Assembly (NCBI RefSeq): GCF_000478825.2
Contig: NZ_CP007542.1
Span: 1,178,001-1,242,000 of the forward strand
Length of the DNA: 64,000 bases
Source of the DNA: Synechocystis sp. PCC 6714
GTDB taxonomy: Bacteria; Cyanobacteriota; Cyanobacteriia; Cyanobacteriales; Microcystaceae
Direction of reading: 5' to 3'
Position 1 is the first letter of the stretch; the number at the start of each line of letters is the position of its first letter. Below are positions 52,613-62,628 of this stretch, piece after piece. The notes under the pieces were generated by a model. That model saw only the letters and a program-made list of their open reading frames with translations. It was not told where the DNA came from and searched no databases. The position numbers and the translations under genes were made by a program.

Positions 52613-52910
52613 GTATTGTTAAGATTTTTGTCAAGGTGATTGACCAAGAAGCTTTCTTGTGGATGGGCTTATCCCTTATTCCGTCTAAGTTTGGGCTTTT
52701 TATCTAAATTCTGAGAGGAGACATATTTTTAGCTACATTTACGTAACCTCAGCAATGTCCAGTCGGCAGCACCGGAGCTGATCCAGCAGAGAGAGGAGCA
52801 GCCCTTTGGAGGATGTTCTTTTTCTCTGGTTGGCTTCCTTTCCCCAGCATTTTTGCTATAAACTGACCAGAAGTGCGTCCCATTTCGTGTGCCAGGAGTC
52901 CGTCATAGTA

Positions 52911-53828
52911 ATGCAGGCGACCCAACCGCTGCAAACCGTTTCCCAAGCTGTCCCAAAGCAATTTTTACAGGCGGACGGCGGCTTTAATCCCAACGTGGCC
53001 ATGTTCGGGATAGCCATTCTCTTAATGCTCGTTAACATTTTTGGTTACTGGCAATGGGGACTCCCCCACTGGCTCTGTTTTAGTTGTTCGGTCTTGGCAT
53101 TGCACCTTTCGGGCACAGTAATCCACGACGCTTCTCACAATGCTGCCCACCGTAACACTGTCGTTAATTCAGTACTGGGCCACGGTAGTGCCTTAATGTT
53201 AGGCTTTGCCTTCCCAGTGTTTACCCGGGTACATCTGCAACACCATGCCAACGTCAATGACCCGGAGAATGACCCAGACCATTTTGTTTCTACCGGTGGT
53301 CCCCTGTTTCTGATTGCGGCCCGGTTTTTCTACCACGAGATCTTTTTCTTTAAACGGCAACTATGGCGCAAATACGAGTTGCTGGAGTGGTTTCTAAGTC
53401 GTCTGGTGCTATTTACCATTGTTTTTCTCGGTATTCATTACGGCTTCATTGGCTTTGTCATGAACTACTGGTTCGTGCCAGCCTTGATTGTTGGTATTGC
53501 CCTGGGGCTGTTTTTTGATTACCTGCCCCATCGACCTTTCCAAGAGCGCAACCGCTGGAAAAATGCCAGAGTTTATCCCAGCCCCATTTTAAACTGGCTC
53601 ATTTTCGGGCAAAACTATCACCTCATCCACCACCTTTGGCCTTCTATCCCCTGGTACCATTATCAGAACACCTACCGCATCACCAAGCCCATTTTGGATG
53701 AGAAGGGTTGTGAGCAGTCCCTAGGATTGCTGGAAGGGAAAAATTTCTGGAGTTTCCTATACGACGTTTTCCTTGGCATTCGTTTTCATGGCCATCAAAA
53801 GTCCCCATCCTCCGATAAATTCAGCTAG
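52911..53828 (+). CDS. crtR: Beta-carotene hydroxylase
   Basis: CrtR is a membrane diiron hydroxylase that turns beta-carotene into zeaxanthin. The three histidine boxes are present: HDASHNAAH (HxxxH plus HxxAH), HLQHHANVND and HLIHHLWPSIPWYHY. There are four to five hydrophobic segments (e.g. VAMFGIAILLMLVNIFG). ATG 52911 (MQATQPLQT) gives 305 residues, near the known length of sll1468. It is divergent from hliB, with 298 bases between hliB's array and its start, and its 3' end overlaps the convergent MATE gene by 8 bases. Confidence 0.95.
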   Translation: MQATQPLQTVSQAVPKQFLQADGGFNPNVAMFGIAILLMLVNIFGYWQWGLPHWLCFSCSVLALHLSGTVIHDASHNAAHRNTVVNSVLGHGSALMLGFAFPVFTRVHLQHHANVNDPENDPDHFVSTGGPLFLIAARFFYHEIFFFKRQLWRKYELLEWFLSRLVLFTIVFLGIHYGFIGFVMNYWFVPALIVGIALGLFFDYLPHRPFQERNRWKNARVYPSPILNWLIFGQNYHLIHHLWPSIPWYHYQNTYRITKPILDEKGCEQSLGLLEGKNFWSFLYDVFLGIRFHGHQKSPSSDKFS

Positions 53829-55188
53829 GCTGTTTGGCTTCTAAGGCCAATATTTCGGGAGAAAACCGGGTTATTAACTGCCAGCCAAGATAGGCCACTA
53901 GCCCCAGCATGTAGGAGACGAGGGAAAACCAAAGCAAATTGTTGCTCTGTTGCCAAATGGCTAGGCCCAGACAGGGTAGATAAATGAGTAGGAAAGAAAA
54001 TAACACTGCGTTCCGCAGGGGTTGGGAAGCTTTGAGCCCAATAAAATAGCCTTCCAGCATAAAAGCTAGGGCGGTGGTTTCCAACAGGGGCAATAGCCAG
54101 ATGGTGTATTGACGAACACTGTCGTTAATTTCTGCGTGGTTGGTTAAAATTCCGAATAGGGTTTCCGGAAAAATGATCGCCACGGCGGCAAATCCTAGGG
54201 CCATTACTAAGGTGGTACCAATGGCGGTGAGTAAAACCGGCAATAGTAGTTGATATTCCCCTTTACTTTTGAAATTACCAGTCAGGGTTTGGTTGGTCAT
54301 GCCTACCCCCTGGATGGTGAATTGACTGAGTAGGGCAATTTGCAGGAGTAAACCGTTTTGGGCCAAGACTTCCGTGCCAAAACTTGAGCTGATATTGGTG
54401 AATAAAGAATAGGTGGTGATCAACACCACAAAGCGGATCAAAATATTTCCTTTCAGGGCAATGGTGGCCCGCAACGCTCCCCAATCCGACAATTTGGCGA
54501 TCGCCGCTTTAAACTCTCCCTTCTCTTTTTCCCCTTGGGCTAGGACCACAATGGAGATCAAACCTATGGCCAGAGCTAAATACTGACTACTGGCAGTGGC
54601 CCAACCGGCCCCCGCACTAGCCCACCCCCAACGGTTAATCATCAAATAGTCCAGACCAACGTTGGAAAAATTAGCCACCAGGGAAATGAGCAAAACTAAA
54701 CCATTGCGTTCTTGTCCCAATAGCCAGCCCAAGATGACAAAATTGAGCAGCACCGCCGGAGCCCCCCAAATCCGGCCGTAAAAATAATCCATTCCCGATT
54801 GTTCTACCCCTGGAGCGCCGGTTAACAGGGCAAAACCGAATTTCTGCAAGGGATATTGCAGGGCTAAAATGCCCAAACCCAACAATAGGGCTACCAAAGC
54901 ACTCCTTAATCCCGCCACCCATATCTCCGCCTGGTCTTCTTCCCCCACTGCCTGGGCTGTGAGGGCTGTGGTGCTGGTGCGCAAGAATTTTAGGACCCGG
55001 TAGAGGTAATCAAACAAAATCGAGCCGAGGATCACCCCTGCTAAATAATCAATGTCTTCTAGATGGCCCAAAAAAGCTGTGTCCACTAACCCAGCTAAGG
55101 GCACCATCATATTGGAAAGAACAGCAATAGTGGCTAGGCGAAAAAAGCGGGGTAAGAATTGATACTGGCTAGGCAGGGCAAGATTCAT
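53821..55188 (-). CDS. dinF: MATE-family multidrug/antimicrobial efflux transporter (DinF-like)
   Basis: A 455-residue protein with twelve hydrophobic segments arranged as two six-helix bundles, the MATE architecture. LPRFFRLATIAVLSNMMVPLAGLVDTAFLGHL is the family's N-terminal pattern, and GMTNQTLTGNFKSKGE in the second half fits the repeat. MATE proteins expel cationic compounds by Na+ or H+ exchange. DinF is the closest named subgroup, by overall pattern only. I start at ATG 55188 (MNLALPSQYQF); 31 codons upstream are rich in charged residues. It overlaps crtR's end by 8 bases in opposite orientation. Confidence 0.85.
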   Translation of the reverse strand: MNLALPSQYQFLPRFFRLATIAVLSNMMVPLAGLVDTAFLGHLEDIDYLAGVILGSILFDYLYRVLKFLRTSTTALTAQAVGEEDQAEIWVAGLRSALVALLLGLGILALQYPLQKFGFALLTGAPGVEQSGMDYFYGRIWGAPAVLLNFVILGWLLGQERNGLVLLISLVANFSNVGLDYLMINRWGWASAGAGWATASSQYLALAIGLISIVVLAQGEKEKGEFKAAIAKLSDWGALRATIALKGNILIRFVVLITTYSLFTNISSSFGTEVLAQNGLLLQIALLSQFTIQGVGMTNQTLTGNFKSKGEYQLLLPVLLTAIGTTLVMALGFAAVAIIFPETLFGILTNHAEINDSVRQYTIWLLPLLETTALAFMLEGYFIGLKASQPLRNAVLFSFLLIYLPCLGLAIWQQSNNLLWFSLVSYMLGLVAYLGWQLITRFSPEILALEAKQPS

Positions 55189-55344
55189 AAAGACTTCTAA
55201 ACTGGTCAGCGGCCAAGCAAAAATGCGGTCAAAATTCACGGGGCAGATTAGACTGCTCTTCTCACATTTTGCAACAGGCAAACCGTAACAACCTTTACCA
55301 GTGGCATGGATAGGACAAGAATCTTCTACCCCATAGTCCGGTGT

Positions 55345-55830
55345 TTACCCTTCTTTGATCAACAAAGCCACGCTGTAGGCGGCAATACCTTCCTCCCTTC
55401 CCGTGGGGCCCAAACGCTCGTTGGTAGTAGCTTTAATGCCAATTAAATCCGGATCAATGGTCAAAACTTTAGCTAAATTTTCCTTCATGGCCTGGATGTG
55501 GGGTTTAAGTTTGGGTTGTTCTGCCACAATCACATTATCCAGATTATTGATTCGCCAACCCCGTTCAACAATAAGTTGATTGACCTGGGCCAAAAGTTTG
55601 AGGCTATCGGCCCCCTGCCACTGGGCGTCGCTGGGAGGGAAGTAGTGGCCAATGTCCCCCAAACTCAATGCCCCTAGGAGAGCATCCATTAAAGCGTGGG
55701 TCAGCACGTCGGCATCGCTGTGGCCATCCAGTCCTAAATGGTGAGCAATGGTCACTCCCCCCAAAATCAAGGGGCGATCGCCTACGAGGCGGTGGATATC
55801 GTAGCCGTTGCCGATGCGTAGAGCAGTCAT
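55345..55830 (-). CDS. ispF: 2-C-methyl-D-erythritol 2,4-cyclodiphosphate synthase
   Basis: IspF closes the cyclic diphosphate in the MEP isoprenoid pathway, which supplies carotenoids and phytyl chains. The first zinc motif is [10 protein letters not shown] (D8-H10 type ligands), followed by [33 protein letters not shown], the trimer-forming helix with the other His. [26 protein letters not shown] ends it. The 161 residues are standard. It stands 156 bases downstream of the MATE gene and 111 bases after the nuclease-like gene. Confidence 0.96.
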   Translation of the reverse strand: MTALRIGNGYDIHRLVGDRPLILGGVTIAHHLGLDGHSDADVLTHALMDALLGALSLGDIGHYFPPSDAQWQGADSLKLLAQVNQLIVERGWRINNLDNVIVAEQPKLKPHIQAMKENLAKVLTIDPDLIGIKATTNERLGPTGREEGIAAYSVALLIKEG

Positions 55831-55941
55831 AGAAATTTAGTGAGTTTAAATAATCTAAATAAATTGGGCAAGTAGAGAATAATTAGCTTACTAAGGGTTA
55901 CTTGAATAACCCCCAAAAAACCCGGTTGATCCGTTAAATCT

Positions 55942-56490
55942 TTACCAGAGTTTAGGCTCAAAATCAGGTGGAGTCTCTGCCAACTCAAAAACTTCATCGT
56001 GGATGCTGGCCACATATAAACCCTCCCGTAACGCCTGTTGCTTTAAGTCATCTGACCAATCCACCGCCGCCAGAATGCCATACAACTTTTTATCTTTGTG
56101 TTCAGGAAAGAAAGTACGAAATTTCTGGAGCAAATTTTTTAGTTGGGTAATGGACTCTTCCCTGGGATGGCTTTTTACTTCCACCACGTAAGCAGTATTA
56201 ATGTCACTGTTGGCATAGGCTAGAACGTCAATTTCTAGGTGTTGCCCTCCTTTGCTGGCTCTGACACTAGGACTAATAATTTCCATGCCAAAACGGTCCT
56301 GCAGAATCCGCTCCATGGAAGGCAGGGCTAAGCCTTCGGTAAAACTACCAAATTTTTTCCCTAACCCACCAATTTGTTTCCCCAGTTCTTTGATTTGACG
56401 ATCAGTTTGTTGCATACGGCGATCAGTTTCTTTTTGGGACTTAATTAACTCCCCCAGTAGGGCCCAAACTTCGTCGGCAGTGGTGGCCAT
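55942..56490 (-). CDS. PD-(D/E)XK nuclease-like protein with N-terminal coiled coil (DUF3782 type)
   Basis: A 182-residue protein. The first ~50 residues are a heptad-like coiled coil (LIKSQKETDRRMQQTDRQIKEL). The rest holds a nuclease-like core: HLEIDVLAYANSD (Asp) and TAYVVEVKSHPREES (E-x-K). This family is widely scattered and expanded in cyanobacteria, and no substrate is known. It is the intact relative of the truncated gene at 13538. ATG at 56490; on the same strand as ispF downstream. Confidence 0.8.
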   Translation of the reverse strand: MATTADEVWALLGELIKSQKETDRRMQQTDRQIKELGKQIGGLGKKFGSFTEGLALPSMERILQDRFGMEIISPSVRASKGGQHLEIDVLAYANSDINTAYVVEVKSHPREESITQLKNLLQKFRTFFPEHKDKKLYGILAAVDWSDDLKQQALREGLYVASIHDEVFELAETPPDFEPKLW

Positions 56491-56563
56491 TATGTTCTTC
56501 CTTTACTCTCAGTAATAGTTAACTGATCAAAATGTTGTGAATATTGGTATTGGGTAAACTAAG

Positions 56564-57499
56564 TTAACTGAATGCCAGGATTTGCTCGTCCAGGTCAAAA
56601 TCTCCTTTTTCTTCCCCCTTACCGGACGGCAGATAATCCAGTTGAAAGCTATTTTTTAAGCCTTCTACTAAATCATAATTGGGATGCCAATCTAAATGGT
56701 CTTGGGCTTTTTGAATATCGGCAAAAAAGTGTTGTTGACGCAGGGGAAAAGCCTTGCGTTTACCAAAGTCAAAATCCTTGGGGTCATAGTGGACTAATTT
56801 AACGTCCTGGGGATCAAGGCTCGCCGCACTGGCACAGGCTTGAGCTAGACCATCCATGGTGACGTATCGATCGCCGGAGATGTTATAAATCTGCCCGATC
56901 GCCGCCGGAGTAACGATGGTTTTGGCCATGGCGATCGCCAAATCTTCCACATGGCCTAGTTGGGTAATATATTGGCCATTGCCAGGGATGGGAATGGCCC
57001 GACCCCGCACTAAACGGTCAAAAAACCAGGATTCGAGGGCGTTGTAATTGTGGGGACCGTAAATATAGGTGGGGCGGATAGCAGTCCAAGGAATACCACT
57101 CTGGGCTAAATAGCGTTCTGTTTCAAATTTTCCTTTATGGCGGCTCTGGGGATCCACCGCATCGGTCTCCCGGTGGGGCATTTGGGGCGATGCTTGGTAA
57201 ATTCCAGCGGAGCTCATATAGACGAATTGTTGCACCCGACCATTGTACAAATCCACCAGGGGCTGGGTGTCGCTCAACTCCCGGCCATTGTTGTCAAAAA
57301 TTACATCAAATTCTTCTGTTTCTAGCTTGGAACGCAACTGTTCAGAGACCCGGCGATCGCCATGGATTTGGGCCACGCCATTGACCGGGTCAGGGCGATT
57401 TCCCCGATTGAATAGGACCACTTCATGACCTTGGGCCACCAGCACCCGGCAGAGATGGATACCGATAAAACGGGTTCCCCCCATAATTAAAATCCGCAT
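56564..57499 (-). CDS. NAD-dependent epimerase-like protein (CSP41-like)
   Basis: A 311-residue Rossmann-fold protein of the atypical short-chain dehydrogenase/epimerase group. MRILIMGGTRFIGIHLCRVL and HEVVLFNRGNR bind the cofactor; RPTYIYGPHNYNALESWFFDRL and GNGQYITQLGHVEDLAIAMAK resemble chloroplast CSP41 RNA-binding proteins. The typical Tyr-x3-Lys is not clear, so it may be a nucleic-acid-binding rather than sugar-epimerising protein. I start at ATG 57499 since eight upstream codons are poorly supported. The next 264 bases (57500-57763) hold no gene. Confidence 0.82.
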   Translation of the reverse strand: MRILIMGGTRFIGIHLCRVLVAQGHEVVLFNRGNRPDPVNGVAQIHGDRRVSEQLRSKLETEEFDVIFDNNGRELSDTQPLVDLYNGRVQQFVYMSSAGIYQASPQMPHRETDAVDPQSRHKGKFETERYLAQSGIPWTAIRPTYIYGPHNYNALESWFFDRLVRGRAIPIPGNGQYITQLGHVEDLAIAMAKTIVTPAAIGQIYNISGDRYVTMDGLAQACASAASLDPQDVKLVHYDPKDFDFGKRKAFPLRQQHFFADIQKAQDHLDWHPNYDLVEGLKNSFQLDYLPSGKGEEKGDFDLDEQILAFS

Positions 57500-57763
57500 G
57501 GTCGACTGTCTCCCTCTGGTCAAATGGCAACTGTCCCATTATCCCCCAGGCTGTCCCTCCCTGGAATTGACCAGTTTTATTCAACCTGACCAAAATCATT
57601 GGGATACAAGCCTTGCCCTTCAGAGCTACTTTCATTAGGGCGATAACAGCAGCAAAACCACGAAATCTAATGAAGTGAATTCTTTATTACCCAAAGCTTG
57701 TCTATAAGAGCAAATGCCTTAGATGAAGTTTGACAGAGCAAGCTGGGATTTTGCGAATAGACT

Positions 57764-58900
57764 CTAGGCTGCTAACTGAGCATCCTTTGCTCCATAAATT
57801 ACCTGTTGGTAGTAGTCCACCAATTGTTTTGTGGCCGCTGGCCAGCCCCAACGTTCCGCTTCCTGGCGAGCGTTTTGCCGTAAAATCTCCCGATCACCAT
57901 GGGTGGACATTAGCCTCTGGGTTGCTTGCACTACCCCTCCTTCCACGCTGGGGTCAAACAGATAACCATTTTCTCCGTCGGTGACGATGTCCAAAATGCC
58001 TCCGGAAGCCGCCGCCACCACTGGACAGCCCCCCGCCATTGCTTCCAACAACACTAAGCCAAGGGTTTCAGTACGGGAAGGGAAAATAAAAGCATCGGCC
58101 GAAGCAAACGCCGCCGCCAATTCTAACCCTTGCATGTAGCCGGCAAAATAGGTGTTAGTTCCGGCAAAATGGGCTTCTAAATTTTTTCGGTTGGGCCCAT
58201 CTCCTACGATCGCCAGTCGGGCCTGGGGAATAGCTTCGAGTACGGGCTTAATTTCATCAATTTGCTTTTCCGCCGAAACCCGACCAACATATAGAAATAG
58301 AGGATCATCGGGGTGACCTTGGGACAATTTTTGCCGCATTTGGGTTGATTTCAGGTGGGGCTGAAACAGTTCCGTATCCACCCCCCGTTGCCAGAGATCC
58401 ACCCGTTCAATGCCGTGGCTTACCAACTCCTCCACCATGGCCGAGGAAGTGCAAAGATTTAGTTCCGCTTGATTATGGGCCAGCTTTAACAGTTCCCATA
58501 GCACCCCTTCTAAAGCACCTAGGCCGTAATGTTGCAGATATTGGGGTAAATGGGTGTGGTAGGAAGCCACCAGGGGAATATGGAGATTTTTGGCATAATA
58601 AATGCCCCCTAACCCTAATACGGCCGGATTGATTACATGGATTAAATCCGGTTGAAATTTCAGCAAAGCCTGTTTAATTTGGGGCGAAGGAAAGGCTAAC
58701 TTCAGTTCTGGATATAGGGGTAGAGGGATCCCTTTCACCCCATGGATTTTCGCCCCTTTATATTCCTTCAGCCCTCCCTCCGGACAAAAGATCAACACCT
58801 GATGCCCTTGCCGTTGCAGATTTTCCACTGTGTGCTTGAGACGGGTAACAATTCCATCAATTTTGGGCAAAAAGGTTTCCGTAAACAGGGCAACACGCAT
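57764..58900 (-). CDS. sqdX: Sulfoquinovosyldiacylglycerol synthase SqdX (GT family 4)
   Basis: SqdX transfers sulfoquinovose from UDP-sulfoquinovose to diacylglycerol, making the thylakoid sulfolipid SQDG. At 378 residues it equals the PCC 6803 protein (slr0384, 377 as I recall). MRVALFTETFLPKIDGIVTRLKHTVENLQRQGH and HVINPAVLGLGGIYYAK lie in the acceptor half; YVGRVSAEKQIDEI and FPSRTETLGLVLLEAMAGGCPVVAAASGG form the donor half with the E-x7-E motif. SqdB (UDP-sulfoquinovose synthase) is not in the window. Confidence 0.88.
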   Translation of the reverse strand: MRVALFTETFLPKIDGIVTRLKHTVENLQRQGHQVLIFCPEGGLKEYKGAKIHGVKGIPLPLYPELKLAFPSPQIKQALLKFQPDLIHVINPAVLGLGGIYYAKNLHIPLVASYHTHLPQYLQHYGLGALEGVLWELLKLAHNQAELNLCTSSAMVEELVSHGIERVDLWQRGVDTELFQPHLKSTQMRQKLSQGHPDDPLFLYVGRVSAEKQIDEIKPVLEAIPQARLAIVGDGPNRKNLEAHFAGTNTYFAGYMQGLELAAAFASADAFIFPSRTETLGLVLLEAMAGGCPVVAAASGGILDIVTDGENGYLFDPSVEGGVVQATQRLMSTHGDREILRQNARQEAERWGWPAATKQLVDYYQQVIYGAKDAQLAA

Positions 58901-59011
58901 GGTTAAATCGGGGGTAGATCTAGAAAATTGGCTGGGGATATCTGGAATTTGCTTTGGCGATCGCCCTTAACAACAAAACTTTACAATCCGGCAATGGGCC
59001 AACCTAGAATA

Positions 59012-59572
59012 CTATATCGGCAAAGCTTCCCCTTGCTCCCGCCAATAAAAAGCTAAATTGCTCAAACCATATTTTTTCTGGCGAATTAACTCCAACCCTG
59101 CAATCCTTTCCGGTGGTTGCCAATGGCGTTGGTCATATTCCACTGCCATTTCCCCCGACTCGTCTAACAATCCCAGCTCTCCCACCAGGTCCAAAACCGG
59201 GTCGTACAGCCCACTGCCATAGGGAGGGTCAAAGTAAATCCGGTCGAAGTTTTGACCTTGCAGATCTGGCAAAAGCGTCAAAACATTACCCTGTAAAACT
59301 GCCCATTTTTGCTCTATTTGAGCTATTTTCTGCCAATTTTCCCTGATAATGGCGCAAACTTTCGGTGACTGCTCGATCGCCACTACTTTTTCGGCTCCCC
59401 GACAGAGGGCCTCTGCTCCAAGGGTGCCATTCCCAGCACAAAGATCTAACCAGTGGCAACCCCGAATTTCCCCCCGCCAGATATTAAATAGAGCCATGCG
59501 AACCTTGCCCGTGGTGGGTCGAGTTTGTTGCCCAGGCAGGGTTTTCAAGAGACGATTACCGTAAATACGCAT
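59012..59572 (-). CDS. rsmD: 16S rRNA (guanine966-N2)-methyltransferase RsmD
   Basis: A 186-residue SAM-dependent methyltransferase. The SAM loop WLDLCAGNGTLGAEALCRGA and the catalytic FDRIYFDPPYGSG (DPPY) identify the RsmD group, as does the N-terminal GRVRMALFNIW-type strand (GKVRMALFNIWRGEI). RsmD methylates G966 in helix 31 of 16S rRNA. It is on the same strand as sqdX, 112 bases upstream of its start, and thyX lies 28 bases further upstream. Confidence 0.92.
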   Translation of the reverse strand: MRIYGNRLLKTLPGQQTRPTTGKVRMALFNIWRGEIRGCHWLDLCAGNGTLGAEALCRGAEKVVAIEQSPKVCAIIRENWQKIAQIEQKWAVLQGNVLTLLPDLQGQNFDRIYFDPPYGSGLYDPVLDLVGELGLLDESGEMAVEYDQRHWQPPERIAGLELIRQKKYGLSNLAFYWREQGEALPI

Positions 59573-59599
59573 AGCAGCCAGAAAATTAGAACTAACTGT

Positions 59600-60250
59600 T
59601 TACTGCCATTCCAATGCCGCCGCCACTGTGGGAAAGTGGTGCATAAAAATGGCCCGGGCGGCCAGGGCAATTTCCCGGTGTTCCTTTTGGGTTGCTTGGT
59701 CGCACCGGACGCTGAAGTAGTGGATCCAACTGCGGACAGAGCCTTTCATGTATAGACGGGTGACAGTGTTGAGGGGCAAAAGAGAACGGGCGCATTCTTT
59801 GGCAATGCCTTTGGCCAACGCTTCTTCGTAAAGTTGATAACTTTTTTCCCACACCTCCGCTTGGGCCTGGTTAAACCAGTGTTTAGTGTCTTGATCAAAA
59901 TCATCGAGGGAATTTTGACGGTTTTTCACATCCTGTCTACGGGCTTCGTACTGCTCATATTCTGTAGCACACGAGTACCTTAAACTGAACTCCTGAAAGC
60001 AGAATGACCTATGACGTAAAATCTGGGGGGCGATCGCCCGGGTGGTGGTAATTTCCAGGGTCATATCCACCATTTCAAAGATGCTCCAGTGGCCTTCCCG
60101 GATGCAAAACTGCAACAGCTTAGTGTAGTTTGGATTCTCCTGATTGGGGCTGGAAACCCTGGCACAATAGGCAATTAAACCTTCTGGGGAAAGGATCTCC
60201 CCATCAATGATAATTTCGGGTTTGGTGAGGGAAATGAAACGAACATCCAT
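59600..60250 (-). CDS. thyX: FAD-dependent thymidylate synthase
   Basis: ThyX makes dTMP from dUMP with FAD and methylenetetrahydrofolate. The motif region reads [14 protein letters not shown] (residues about 79-92), matching RHRxxSxQExSxRY with a Cys in place of the first Ser. [21 protein letters not shown] and VAALEWQ complete the fold. The 216-residue length is typical. It lies 28 bases upstream of rsmD on the same strand and probably shares its transcript. No ThyA is in the window. Confidence 0.92.
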   Translation of the reverse strand: MDVRFISLTKPEIIIDGEILSPEGLIAYCARVSSPNQENPNYTKLLQFCIREGHWSIFEMVDMTLEITTTRAIAPQILRHRSFCFQEFSLRYSCATEYEQYEARRQDVKNRQNSLDDFDQDTKHWFNQAQAEVWEKSYQLYEEALAKGIAKECARSLLPLNTVTRLYMKGSVRSWIHYFSVRCDQATQKEHREIALAARAIFMHHFPTVAAALEWQ

Positions 60251-60370
60251 AGCTAAAAAATAGGTTACTGGTGGAGGAGGTTTGCCGCCGAATATGGGCT
60301 AATACAAGGTAAAAATTGGGACTGGGGGGAGTATCTGCCCAGGAATCTAAAACTGCCCCCATAAAAAAAT

Positions 60371-60393
60371 TCCCCAGCGATGACCAACGGGGG
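60371..60393 (-). terminator. Possible terminator downstream of psbK
   Basis: On the minus strand TCCCC pairs with GGGGA across CGTTGGTCATCGCT, followed by ATTTTTTTA. The stem is short, so confidence is modest. Confidence 0.5.
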
Positions 60394-60481
60394 ACAACTA
60401 GGGGATATCAGCTTAGTTTTGGTCAAATGAATTTTCTTGAGCAACCGGGCACAATGCCAAGCCCCAAAGGCGATCGCCAGT

Positions 60482-60619
60482 TTATTTAAAACCAACCGCC
60501 GCTTGCCAAACAAAGGCCAGGGCTAAGAAGAATAGGGGAATAATCGGCAGTACATCCACCAGGGGATCAAAAATCTGATAGGCTTCCGGTAACTTAGCGA
60601 GCAAATAAATTGTTTCCAT
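60482..60619 (-). CDS. psbK: Photosystem II reaction-centre protein K
   Basis: A 45-codon gene (plus stop) giving [20 protein letters not shown], then [20 protein letters not shown] and AVGFK. The conserved [34 protein letters not shown] is the PsbK signature, a single membrane helix in the photosystem II core that helps hold peripheral chlorophylls and plastoquinone. Start ATG 60619, stop TAA 60482-60484. The N-terminal ~8 residues are the leader cleaved in other species. It is too short for ordinary gene finders. Confidence 0.97.
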   Translation of the reverse strand: METIYLLAKLPEAYQIFDPLVDVLPIIPLFFLALAFVWQAAVGFK

Positions 60620-60707
60620 TATTTGAGTTTCCTGACTGACGAAGAATAAAATCTTAATTTACGGTAAATCTTATCACGATGGCCCGTTTCCCCATTAGCC
60701 GTTTTAA

Positions 60708-61436
60708 CTAAATTCCCGAAGCGGCAATTGCCCGACACAAATGCCCTTCCTCCGGGCTGTAAAGGCTTTGCATTCTCTGGGCTAAACAATGGGTGAGCTT
60801 TTGGGAGCTAGCTTTGATGGTGCTGGGATCATAGTCCTTCGCGGCAATGCCCCGGCCAAAATTAATTTCTACCGTAGTTCCCTTATGGGGGTAAGGATCA
60901 CCATAGGCGATCGTCACCGGAATCACCTGAACCGGATTGCTGGGGTCCTGTTTACAAACTTCCATGGCAATGCGACCAATGCCCCGCTTGAGGGGATGGA
61001 CCATTTGTTGATCCCGAAAAATTCCTCCTTCAGGGAAAATAACCAACATCTCCCCTGCCTGGAGCAACTGCACGCTGTAGCTCAAACTACTGATTTCTGG
61101 TCTTTTCACGTCGACGGGAAAGCCCCCCAAATGACGAATAAACCAGCCTTGTAAACCCTGCACCTCCGTTACTGCCACCATAAAACGCAGATCTCTCCCG
61201 GTAACACCCCGGCCTGCGGCCAAAGAAAGCAAAATTGCATCCCAACGGGAACGGTGGGTGGGAGCAAGAATGACTGGGCCACTGCGGGGCAAGTTTTCCT
61301 GACCATGGATATTAATAGAGCCAAAATACCAATGTAAAAACTTGGTACCCAAGGGATAAATTAATTTGATCAGCCAAGGAGAAACCCGGGAAGGGCCAAT
61401 CACAGAGGGATCGATCGCCAGGGGAGAATGGGTCAT
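60708..61436 (-). CDS. 1-acyl-sn-glycerol-3-phosphate acyltransferase family protein
   Basis: A 242-residue PlsC-type membrane acyltransferase. The catalytic H-x4-D is in APTHRSRWDAILL, followed by VFIPEGGIFRD-like (VIFPEGGIFRD) that binds phosphate of the acceptor. These enzymes add the second acyl chain to make phosphatidic acid. Whether this is the main LPAAT is not decidable: several PlsC-like proteins exist in cyanobacteria. ATG at 61436, divergent from bolA across 202 bases. Confidence 0.88.
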   Translation of the reverse strand: MTHSPLAIDPSVIGPSRVSPWLIKLIYPLGTKFLHWYFGSINIHGQENLPRSGPVILAPTHRSRWDAILLSLAAGRGVTGRDLRFMVAVTEVQGLQGWFIRHLGGFPVDVKRPEISSLSYSVQLLQAGEMLVIFPEGGIFRDQQMVHPLKRGIGRIAMEVCKQDPSNPVQVIPVTIAYGDPYPHKGTTVEINFGRGIAAKDYDPSTIKASSQKLTHCLAQRMQSLYSPEEGHLCRAIAASGI

Positions 61437-61638
61437 GGTTACGAAAAAACAGTATGGGGTTGGTCTCTGTTTTTAACCTAAATCAACCATTCCAGTTTGA
61501 GGCCGGGCCATAGGACAGTTAAACAACAGTTGGAGGAGGAGATCACCTCGGTTATGTTGGGCACTGGACCTTTCAGCTACAGTGGTTACTGTGGGAAATA
61601 TGCGCCCATTTTTCCTTTGCCCATTGCCAAAAATAACC

Positions 61639-61896
61639 ATGATTAGTTTGGATCAAGTCAAACACAAAATTCAAGCCGCCTTGCCTGATGCTGAAGTAAT
61701 GGTCAATGACCTGGGGGGAGGAGATCACCTAGAAGCAGTGGTAGTATCCTCAGCTTTTGCCGGCCAGTCCCGGGTTAAACAACACCAAATGGTCTATGGT
61801 GCCCTCAATGATGCTTTGGCTTCGGAAGCGATCCATGCCCTGGCCTTGAAAACTTTTACCCCTGAAGCTTGGGCCACAGTCCGACAGACTGCCTAA
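61639..61896 (+). CDS. BolA-family protein
   Basis: An 85-residue BolA domain ([22 protein letters not shown]). [17 protein letters not shown] has the His position typical of the BolA2/IbaG group that shares iron-sulfur clusters with monothiol glutaredoxins, and [15 protein letters not shown] is the helix-turn part. It is immediately upstream of the Grx gene, 193 bases apart, and the pair would form the Fe-S sensing/delivery complex. ATG 61639 fits the family; a frame to 61582 adds unrelated residues. Confidence 0.9.
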   Translation: MISLDQVKHKIQAALPDAEVMVNDLGGGDHLEAVVVSSAFAGQSRVKQHQMVYGALNDALASEAIHALALKTFTPEAWATVRQTA

Positions 61897-62089
61897 ACCC
61901 AGCTATTGTTGTGGATTGATAGAATCCCCCTCAGTTCAGTCCATTCAGTCCATCGGGTTTTTTCCCCTGTTTGCCAATCGTCAAACTCCATGGAGTGTTT
62001 TGGCTTTGGGGCCGAGTGGGGAAACTTAAACAACATAAAAGTTGCTAAACTAGCAAAATTCTCAACCTGTCCTTGGAGAGGAGTCCAAA

Positions 62090-62413
62090 ATGAATCCAGA
62101 AACAAAAGCAAGAATCGATCAATTGGTCAGCCAGAATAAAGTGATGGTTTTTATGAAGGGCACTAAACTGATGCCCCAATGTGGTTTTTCCAACAATGTG
62201 GTGCAAATTCTCAATATGTTGGGAATCCCATTTGAAACCCTAGATGTGTTGGCAGACCCGGAAATTCGCCAAGGTATCAAAGAATACTCTAATTGGCCTA
62301 CCATTCCTCAGGTTTATGTTAACGGCGAGTTTGTGGGGGGCTCTGACATCTTGATCGAACTGTATCAAAATGGCGAGTTGCAAGAAATGTTAGAGGTGGC
62401 TTTAGCGTCCTAG
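62090..62413 (+). CDS. Monothiol glutaredoxin, CGFS type
   Basis: A 107-residue class II glutaredoxin. The active-site CGFS is at residues 31-34 in [33 protein letters not shown] holds the cis-Pro and glutathione-binding residues. These proteins carry Fe-S clusters rather than reduce disulfides. The start is ATG 62090 behind GGAGAGGAG. With BolA just upstream this is a plausible Fe-S delivery module. In PCC 6803 slr1846 is the ortholog and the adjacent genes continue with ebfC and hisD. Confidence 0.93.
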   Translation: MNPETKARIDQLVSQNKVMVFMKGTKLMPQCGFSNNVVQILNMLGIPFETLDVLADPEIRQGIKEYSNWPTIPQVYVNGEFVGGSDILIELYQNGELQEMLEVALAS

Positions 62414-62628
62414 GCCACAGAACTTTGAATCGTGCAATCATGCCGGTGATCGCCGGGGGAGTAAGGCTCCACCAATGGGGTTCTTCCCCCGACCAGCCAA
62501 AAAGATTGCAGAGCGGTGGGATATAATCGTACAGGCTTTGGCTGGGGCATAGTTTAGCCCTCAGCGATTGTCCCGCTTGTTTAAGCCTAAACTCTAACTA
62601 TTGTTTAATTACTTAGAAATCAATTCCC

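Noticed and set aside
57680-57710. CTTTATTACCCAAAGCTTGTC, partly similar to a MITE internal block
   Set aside because: Only a short block matches and no TATA termini or 95-bp spacing exist.
59113-59564. Plus-strand frames opposite rsmD and thyX
   Set aside because: They are reading-frame shadows of strongly conserved enzymes on the minus strand.
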